NCBI RefSeq assembly: GCF_027111295.1
Contig: NZ_CP114287.1
Coordinates: 5,766,001 to 5,830,000 of the forward strand
Origin: Flavobacterium gelatinilyticum
GTDB lineage: Bacteria > Bacteroidota > Bacteroidia > Flavobacteriales > Flavobacteriaceae
DNA: 64,000 nt
Direction of reading: 5' to 3'
Shown here piece by piece: positions 57,963 to 64,000 of this stretch; position 1 is the stretch's first letter, and the number at the start of each line of letters is the position of its first letter. A program made the translations under genes and the position numbers. The notes under the pieces were generated by a model. That model was not told where the DNA came from, ran no database searches, and saw only the letters and a list, made by a program, of their open reading frames with translations.

Positions 57963-58201
57963 GATTCTATGGTTATTTAATTTTTAATTGATTTTATTTA
58001 TTAGTTTTGTCGCTTAGTAAGCGCAATGTATTTTTTAAAATGCCTGTCTTATTAACACAAACGGTAATTTATAAAGCCGTTTTCTTATTCATGGGGTAAT
58101 GATCTGAATATAGAATTTTGCAGCCGATCGCCGGCCAGCTTTTGCTGCAGCTTCTTTTTATTCATTTCTTAATCCCATGTTCTTTTTTTATTAGTTAATA
58201 A

Positions 58202-58876
58202 TTATTTTACCTGCGTCCAGTTATAGTTGATCACACTGTTTGAAGTACCAGGAGTAATTCCTGTAACTTTAACCAAATACGCTTCTGTAGCTGTAGAAGG
58301 GCTTGTATTTGATTGTGAGTTTGTACCTTGTGTTGTTTTCCAGATTACGATCGCTCTTGATGGAGTCATAACGTGAGTAGTGATGTTATAAGCGTAATAT
58401 CCAAGTCCGTAGTTTGAACCAGAGATAGTTCCGTTATATCCTAATACATTATAAGGATCAGTTGGAGCAGTACCAATGTTTGCAGCTGATGCATTTTTAA
58501 CCAAAATGTTTGCATTCCAGTCATCCCATCCGGCACAAACCTGCGTTAAAGCAATTGTACCCACATACCATCTGTCAGTATTGTTAACAGGACGGATAGA
58601 ACCTCCGTAGATACCTTCCCATTGTACGTTTACACCACCAATTGTTGCTGCAGCTGGTGTCCAGTTTGTGTACGTTGATGATGGTTCAGCTGTTTTTGTA
58701 ACTGTTACGCTTGTTGTAGTAACTGTACATAAAGCAGCCGCTTTTTTAGTGCTTGCATTAACTGTTTCTTCTTTAGCTGCCGCTGTTCCTTGTACATCAG
58801 AAGATTGATCGTCGTTGCTGCAAGAAGTAAGTGAAAGAGCAGCCAATGTAATAATTGAAAAGATTATTTTTTTCAT
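58202..58876 (-). CDS. Unknown lipoprotein, distantly HmuY-like
   Basis: 224 residues from ATG 58876; the in-frame start at 58939 would precede the signal peptide by 21 residues. Lipobox SLTSC then SNDDQ. A low-complexity Ala/Thr/Lys linker is followed by a beta-rich domain with WVGTIA-like strands (DRWYVGTIALTQVCAGWDDW) and GYYAYNITTHVMTPSRAIVIWK. The last motif resembles the W-Y-x-Y-x-x-x-x-H-x-x-x-P element of HmuY proteins two genes upstream, so it may be a diverged relative. Position in the operon supports ligand uptake. Family assignment is weak. Confidence 0.6.
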   Translation of the reverse strand: MKKIIFSIITLAALSLTSCSNDDQSSDVQGTAAAKEETVNASTKKAAALCTVTTTSVTVTKTAEPSSTYTNWTPAAATIGGVNVQWEGIYGGSIRPVNNTDRWYVGTIALTQVCAGWDDWNANILVKNASAANIGTAPTDPYNVLGYNGTISGSNYGLGYYAYNITTHVMTPSRAIVIWKTTQGTNSQSNTSPSTATEAYLVKVTGITPGTSNSVINYNWTQVK

Positions 58877-58953
58877 AATATATGATTTATTTGGGTTAAT
58901 TGGCTTTTTCACATTACCGCCTGAGTCAAAGACAGGCATTTTTTATTTAAAAA

Positions 58954-59700
58954 TTAGTCGGTTATCCTGAAAGGATGTTCCATTTTTTTGGACATATTGT
59001 AGCTTTCGATCATGAACCAGTAATCAGTATCCGGTTGTAAAGTCAGCGGGTTTTCGGCTGAATTTCCAAACACATACATCGCATAATAACTCGCAATATT
59101 TAATCCGTCGTTATATTGTTTTAGCTGCCATTTTTTATTTCCCTGAGCATCTACCACGAAAAGTTTTGTTATCTCATAAGAAGGCATAATATTTTCTCCT
59201 TCAATGGTAACAGGACTGCTTGCACTGACAGCAAATTCAGGGGTTCCGTCTGATATTTCTTTTAAAGTTAATGCTGCCTGCTGAATCACTACATTAACGG
59301 TATAAACTGCCGTAGTCCCGTCTGCCGCTTTTGTGGTATACGTAATAGGAGTTTCTGAGAAAACAGGAATCAATTCAGTTGCAGCAGGAGTAATAGTCGT
59401 TTTTTCAGGAAGTGCTATCGCTACTTCAAGATGCTGATATTCGTAATAAGCAGGCAGATAAACCGTAATCTTTTTTTCGAGGTTATTAACCGCGCTGTAA
59501 ATCGCCTGACTTTCTCCCGGATTCATTACGCGGAAAGAAATAATTCGTCTGGCATCCAGCTCAGTTATAACTTCTGTAGTTGGATCTCCTTTTACATCTG
59601 TCCATCTGTCTTCTTCACTGCTGCAAGAAGTTAAGAAACCGGACAGTATAAAAGCGGTAAAAAACAAAGGTGCTTTTAAAATATTGATTTTAGTATTCAT
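58954..59700 (-). CDS. Unknown lipoprotein with DUF5018-like N-domain
   Basis: 248 residues. Lipobox GFLTSC then SSEED. The N-domain (about 50-140) with RRIISFRVMNPGESQAIYSA and AVYTVNVVIQQ matches the pattern of the lipoprotein at 56952. The C-part (SPVTIEGENIMPSYEITKLF, WFMIESYNMS) is IPT-like. It starts 15 bp before the upstream HmuY-type gene ends in transcription order, so they are co-transcribed. The role is unknown; a surface partner of the TonB receptor is likely. Confidence 0.62.
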   Translation of the reverse strand: MNTKINILKAPLFFTAFILSGFLTSCSSEEDRWTDVKGDPTTEVITELDARRIISFRVMNPGESQAIYSAVNNLEKKITVYLPAYYEYQHLEVAIALPEKTTITPAATELIPVFSETPITYTTKAADGTTAVYTVNVVIQQAALTLKEISDGTPEFAVSASSPVTIEGENIMPSYEITKLFVVDAQGNKKWQLKQYNDGLNIASYYAMYVFGNSAENPLTLQPDTDYWFMIESYNMSKKMEHPFRITD

Positions 59701-59715
59701 TAGTATTTGGATTGG

Positions 59716-60516
59716 TTATTTAATTTCAAATTTTGTGCTTCCGGCTGGTACCAGAACGTAATCAAAACTGTAATACATATGCGGTGTATCTTTAAACCAT
59801 TGGGCAGGATCGTAAACATCTTTGTAAACAGATCTCATTTTAATTTTGGCATAATTACCATTTGCTGTTTTAACGATAACGGTTCTTGCCGGAATTACAG
59901 TACCATTTTTAGTGGTAAGAGAAGCACCAAGAGCATACGCCACGTGTGCTTTTTCAGGACTTCCGTCGCCTACGACATCACCGCCAAAATCGTATAAGTA
60001 CCAGCCGGTGCCGCTTCCAAAAGAACCCGCATCGTCTGTACCCACTACATCGATGCCAGTTTTGAATTGGCTGTCGGCTGGAATATCAATTACTTCTTCA
60101 AAAGGTTTTGCCACAATGGTAATACCACCCACACCGCTTGCCTGATACCCGTTGTTCTGACTGTTGCTTCCGTTATTTCCGGATAAGAAACTCGCGTAAA
60201 GCCCGCCAAAAGCCAAATCCCATTTACGGGTCTTTTTGTACGATCCGTCCATCGCTTTATTTTCTTCAAGGCTGTAATACAAAGTAGCAGAAGGTGCTGT
60301 CGGGTTATCATCAGAAGTACTTCCCTGATAGTTTTTTACACTTGTAAGTTTATAAAATAAAGGATTGGCAGGAATCTCAATATCCGGATCGCCGGGGTCC
60401 TGGTTATCATCAGCTTTACTGTCATCAGATGAACAGGCTGTAAGTAACGTGGTAAATAAAAATACAGTTAAAATGCTTTTTGACAGATTGACTGCAAGGG
60501 CTTTAAATTTTTTCAT
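59716..60516 (-). CDS. HmuY-family lipoprotein, copy 2
   Basis: 266 residues. Signal peptide with lipobox TLLTAC then SSDDS. HmuY-type beta-rich fold: TLYYSLEENKAMDGSYKKTR, KWDLAFGG, GWYLYDFGG, then PARTVIVKTANGNYAKIKM and YSFDYVLVP. HmuY of Porphyromonas captures haem with two histidines; equivalent ligands cannot be assigned here by eye. It follows another HmuY-family gene by 11 bp, and a TonB receptor is upstream, so this is a two-HmuY uptake locus. Ligand may be haem or a related tetrapyrrole. Confidence 0.78.
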   Translation of the reverse strand: MKKFKALAVNLSKSILTVFLFTTLLTACSSDDSKADDNQDPGDPDIEIPANPLFYKLTSVKNYQGSTSDDNPTAPSATLYYSLEENKAMDGSYKKTRKWDLAFGGLYASFLSGNNGSNSQNNGYQASGVGGITIVAKPFEEVIDIPADSQFKTGIDVVGTDDAGSFGSGTGWYLYDFGGDVVGDGSPEKAHVAYALGASLTTKNGTVIPARTVIVKTANGNYAKIKMRSVYKDVYDPAQWFKDTPHMYYSFDYVLVPAGSTKFEIK

Positions 60517-60527
60517 GATTATACTAA

Positions 60528-61241
60528 TTATTTTGTGCTTAGATTTTTACTTCCGTCTTGTTGTACATAATACCTAAAGGTAAAGTACGGCGCAGGCCAG
60601 TTCAAATCGGTTACAGCAGGCGGATTCCCTTTGTAAGCGTTTAAAAGTTCCAGTTTAGCGTATTTCCCGTTTGGAAGCCTAATGGCATACGTGCGATCCG
60701 GAATGGCCTGCATAATATGCGTGTTAAGGCTGTAATAGAACCATCCGGCAGAACTGGCAGAAGATGCCCATCCAATTTTAGTAACATCGCTGTTATTAAA
60801 AGTTTCATCAGAAGGAGCCTGATCTACATTTCTGTACGCTTCGCTGATTAAAACTACAGACGTATTTTCGGCAGGTCCTTCATAACCCGGATTGTACTGA
60901 TATTTGGCATTGTTTACAAAAACCTCGCTGTTGTACGGTCCTGTAAAAGCAATATCCCAGTCTTTTGTTTTCATATACTGCAATGAATCTGCTTTGGTAT
61001 GCAGCCATATTTGTTTTTGATCGCTGAAACGAAAAAGAAACGTATGAAAACCTCTTTGTTCTTTTCCGTTAGTGCCGTCACCCATAGACGCTCCTGTATC
61101 TCCGGCAAGATCTGATATTACCGTACTTTTTCCGTCTACAAGCGATGTATTGTTATCCTCTTCATTACTGCTGCAGGCCGTAAAGCTTATAGAAGCGATT
61201 ACGAACAGCAGCTTGTGCCATTTTTTAAGTGTTGTTATCAT
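60528..61241 (-). CDS. HmuY-family lipoprotein, copy 1
   Basis: 237 residues. Lipobox ISFTAC then SSNEE. HmuY-type features: FHTFLFRFSDQKQIWLHT, KDWDIAFTGPYNSEVFVNN, GWFYYSLNTHIMQAIPDRTYAIRLPNGKYAKLEL and YFTFRYYVQ. It starts 29 bp after the TonB receptor stop, so receptor and lipoprotein are co-transcribed, the same pairing as HmuR/HmuY. The two copies here are diverged, which suggests different binding properties. Confidence 0.8.
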   Translation of the reverse strand: MITTLKKWHKLLFVIASISFTACSSNEEDNNTSLVDGKSTVISDLAGDTGASMGDGTNGKEQRGFHTFLFRFSDQKQIWLHTKADSLQYMKTKDWDIAFTGPYNSEVFVNNAKYQYNPGYEGPAENTSVVLISEAYRNVDQAPSDETFNNSDVTKIGWASSASSAGWFYYSLNTHIMQAIPDRTYAIRLPNGKYAKLELLNAYKGNPPAVTDLNWPAPYFTFRYYVQQDGSKNLSTK

Positions 61242-61270
61242 TTAAGGAATGTTTAATGTTTGTTATTTAG

Positions 61271-63655
61271 TTATTGATTTTTGAAAAAGCGATAGCTGAT
61301 GCCTCCCAGAATGATTCTTCCGGGTTGTCCGGGCATGAGAGGATCTGTATAATTAAAAATATTGTCTGCTGTAATTCTAATGCTCAGATGATCCTTAAAA
61401 AGACGTTTTTCGATACTTGCATTCGTAAGCCAGTAATCCTGAACAAAAATGTCGTATTTATCGATGAACTGATTTCCGTTTCGGTCGCCAAAAGGATATT
61501 TTCCTCTAAAATTAACCCTCAAATTTGCACTTAGGTTCCAGGGCTCGTATTTGTAAAAAATGGAAGCATTTGCCATATGGCGGGAACGGTTTTCAATTCC
61601 CCAGTAATCAGACGGACGCGGTTTGTATGAATTTCCGGTTTTTGGATCGTGAATATTTTGGCTGTAAGGCCATTTACCCGACTGAATACTGTCTTTTATG
61701 CTTAAATCTTTGGCAATCAAGTACTGATAACCGGCACTGATTTCAAGATTTTTAAGCGGACTTAGTTTTAAAGCCAGTTCAAATCCTTTGTTTACCGCTT
61801 CCGGTAGATTCTGATACGTATAAATAATCTGGTTATTGGTTCCTGTTGCAACCTGTATACTGTTGATTTGGTTCGAAATTTTATGGTAAAAACCGTTTAT
61901 TTCTGTTTTGATTTTCTTTGAAGGTTCAAAAACAACTCCGGCGTTATACGAAGTACTTTTTTCGGCTTCCAGTTTTCCGGCAGTCTGATTCAGAACATAT
62001 TGTCTGATTTCGCTGATTTGTCCGTCGTTCTGTAATTGCTGTAAAGTCGAAGCCAGAACAGCATTACCCACCACCATATAATTGCTGCTGGCATTGTAGA
62101 AAACAAGATAGTTTGTTTTGAAATCAGGCGCTTTAAAACCGCTTCCTAATCCTGCTTTTAAAGTGAATTTGGGAGTTATAAAATACTGAAGCCCAAGACT
62201 CGGATTTATTCTGCCGCCAAAGTTATTCGTGTAATCATATCGCAGACCGCCGACAGCTTTTAATTTCTCAAAAGGCGTCCATTCGCCCTGAACATACGAG
62301 AAGAATGTTTTTAATGAATTTACTCCAGTCAGAGCATCATCGTTCATATTTTCCAGACTTCCGCCGATGCCTCCCACAAGCTGATACGAATTGTTGCTGC
62401 TGAAAGAAAACTGCTGTTCAACCCGATGCAGTGTTTGTTTAAAAACATCCTGACTCACCGAACTGCTGCTTTGCTGCCACGCCACATTCATATCGGCATT
62501 GTAATTCGTGAGGTAATATCTTGTAATACTTCTTAATTTGCTGCTGAAACGATGATCAAAAGAAACCGAAAGATTAATATCCTGCTCGTCCTGATTATCA
62601 CCGGAAATATGTCCCAGACCAAAATCCTTCTGCATAAACGAACGGCGAAGACCATAACGCCCGCTGAAGGCAAGAAAACTGTTATCTGCCACCTGATAAC
62701 GCGTTCGTCCCTGTAAGCTGTAATTGTCGTAGGGTGGAGAAGTGGTGCCTTTAATGTATTTTGAGTTGGTATTAAAACCATCTGTTCTGTAGTAATTAGC
62801 TGCAAGATTTGCTGTTCCTTTGTTTTGAAGATAAGGTGTTTCACCTTCTAAAGTAGCATCGATAATATGTAATGAACCGTAATTTAAAGAAGCCTGCATC
62901 TGCGGATCAATGACGCCGTGTCTGGTAATAATATTGATAGTTCCGCCAAGAGCTTCGCTTCCGTAAAGGCTGGAAGATGCCCCTTTAATAATTTCAATGC
63001 GTTCTATATTTGAGACACTGATTCGGGAAAGGTCGAAGTTACCGTTGTTTCTTCCCACCATAGGCTGACCGTCTATGAGCACCATAATATATTCACTGCC
63101 AAAACCCTGCATCTGAACACCAACTGATCTGGCCCCGCCGCCAATATTGTTTACAATAGCGATTCCGGTTTGTTCCTTTAAAACTTCATCCAGTCTGCGG
63201 CTTCCCATAAGTTCAATCGTTTTGCGGTCAATAACCGTTACCGGCATGGCGCTGTATTGTGCATTTACGAGGTTTTCGGGATTGCTTTTTGTTTTATTAC
63301 CCATTACACTTACTTCGTTAAGGTCAATTCCGGCTTCCATTTCTATACGAATTGGTTTCAGAGTTTCTCCGTTTAAAGTAATCTGTTGTATGTAATCTTT
63401 AAATCCCATTGTACTCACTCGAATCGTATAAGTTCCATTAGATAATCCTGAAAATGAAAAATAGCCGCTGCCGGAGGTCACAGCCGATTTACCAGCAGGT
63501 TCCAGCACAATTGCAGCATGAGGCAGAGGTTTTCCTGAATGATAAATTTCACCGCTTATAGTATTGCTGTTTTGTGCTTTTATAAAACTGCTTAAGAGCA
63601 CGAAACTTGTAATAAATATTCTCTTTAATTGACCTTGTGGGCTTGTATTTTTCAT
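61271..63655 (-). CDS. HmuR/BtuB-like TonB-dependent receptor of the HmuY locus
   Basis: 794 residues. Signal peptide about 1-27 (SSFIKAQ). A carboxypeptidase-regulatory-like domain (about 30-115, SGEIYHSGKPLPHAAIVL) precedes the plug (about 125-245: RRLDEVLKEQTGIAIVNN, VLIDGQPMVG, IEIIKGASSSLYGSEALGGTINII). A barrel ends in GGISYRF. It is the first gene of a minus-strand operon with two HmuY-type lipoproteins and further lipoproteins, so it should import the ligand those proteins capture. No riboswitch is visible; a palindrome upstream may be a Fur-type site. Haem is the best guess. Confidence 0.85.
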   Translation of the reverse strand: MKNTSPQGQLKRIFITSFVLLSSFIKAQNSNTISGEIYHSGKPLPHAAIVLEPAGKSAVTSGSGYFSFSGLSNGTYTIRVSTMGFKDYIQQITLNGETLKPIRIEMEAGIDLNEVSVMGNKTKSNPENLVNAQYSAMPVTVIDRKTIELMGSRRLDEVLKEQTGIAIVNNIGGGARSVGVQMQGFGSEYIMVLIDGQPMVGRNNGNFDLSRISVSNIERIEIIKGASSSLYGSEALGGTINIITRHGVIDPQMQASLNYGSLHIIDATLEGETPYLQNKGTANLAANYYRTDGFNTNSKYIKGTTSPPYDNYSLQGRTRYQVADNSFLAFSGRYGLRRSFMQKDFGLGHISGDNQDEQDINLSVSFDHRFSSKLRSITRYYLTNYNADMNVAWQQSSSSVSQDVFKQTLHRVEQQFSFSSNNSYQLVGGIGGSLENMNDDALTGVNSLKTFFSYVQGEWTPFEKLKAVGGLRYDYTNNFGGRINPSLGLQYFITPKFTLKAGLGSGFKAPDFKTNYLVFYNASSNYMVVGNAVLASTLQQLQNDGQISEIRQYVLNQTAGKLEAEKSTSYNAGVVFEPSKKIKTEINGFYHKISNQINSIQVATGTNNQIIYTYQNLPEAVNKGFELALKLSPLKNLEISAGYQYLIAKDLSIKDSIQSGKWPYSQNIHDPKTGNSYKPRPSDYWGIENRSRHMANASIFYKYEPWNLSANLRVNFRGKYPFGDRNGNQFIDKYDIFVQDYWLTNASIEKRLFKDHLSIRITADNIFNYTDPLMPGQPGRIILGGISYRFFKNQ

Positions 63656-63705
63656 TTGTTTTTTATCCAGTTGTCTGATTGTTAAGAATTACTTAATTCC
63701 AATTC

Positions 63706-63728
63706 TTATTTAGACTCGGTAAAAATAA
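63706..63728 (-). promoter_or_regulatory. Candidate Fur-type palindrome upstream of the HmuY-locus receptor
   Basis: TTATTT-ag-AC-tcg-GT-aa-AAATAA is a 23-bp hyphenated palindrome 51 bp before the receptor start. A second inverted repeat AAGAATT/AATTCTT (63684-63690, 63701-63707) overlaps it. The rest of the 345-bp edge region is AT-rich with no ORF and no clear -7 box. Confidence 0.4.
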
Positions 63729-64000
63729 TAATTTAATACTTACTAATAGTATTTTTTTTACAGAATTGTTAAAAAAACATCTTTTGAAGAAAATAAAAAC
63801 TTAATGTACTATTTGAAGTATTGGTATTTTAATTGTTTATTTTCAAATATTTAAGGTTATTTTGTTTTTCTGTATGTTAATATTTATTAAGAAAATTTTA
63901 ACACAAAATTCATGATAATTGTCAGTTGGGAAATGAATAATACTTTGAGATGATAAATCATTTTATAAATGTGAAATTTATCTAAATCTTTGTTTGTTAA

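Overview
The window reads as a chromosomal segment of a Bacteroidota bacterium, most likely a Flavobacterium or close relative. The evidence is low GC, signal peptides ending in A-Q or S-Q, C-terminal type IX secretion (T9SS) sorting domains, SusC/BtuB-type TonB receptors with lipoprotein partners, weak ribosome-binding sites, and promoters resembling the Bacteroidota TTG-N19-21-TAnnTTTG consensus. No tRNA, rRNA, CRISPR array, IS transposase or prophage gene was seen.

Layout: (1) 1-3979, minus strand: a phosphorelay cluster of CheY-like regulator, CHASE3 histidine kinase, second regulator, and a multi-HAMP kinase cut by the left edge. (2) 4677-19949, plus strand: two giant T9SS surface proteins, one a repetitive leucine-rich protein with a dockerin-like module, the next a multi-Ig protein beginning with a cohesin-like module. 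(3) 20042-23659: Crp-type regulator, a TetR/small protein/MFS efflux operon, and DoxX. (4) 23877-28799: a small unknown exported protein followed by an ABC/HlyD/TolC export cluster whose ATPase has lost several catalytic motifs. (5) 28981-37829: TPR-HTH regulator, a large M4 metalloprotease with T9SS signal, and an outer-membrane barrel. (6) 37907-39223: a divergent oxidoreductase/HxlR pair sharing one palindromic operator. (7) 39453-47970: a MacB-like ABC transporter (two paralogous permeases plus ATPase) divergent from an NtrC-type regulator and its histidine kinase. (8) 48060-56772: a cobalamin riboswitch controlling a BtuB receptor, a BtuG-like propeller lipoprotein, three paralogous surface lipoproteins and a DUF4465 lipoprotein. 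(9) 56952-63655, minus strand: a convergent TonB receptor/HmuY-type lipoprotein operon that looks like a haem or other metal-ligand uptake locus.

The most interesting items are the cohesin-like/dockerin-like pairing of the two giant proteins, the motif-degenerate export ATPase with its small companion gene, the triplicated surface lipoproteins in the B12 operon, the shared HxlR operator, and several palindromic repeat elements and very small ORFs in the gaps.
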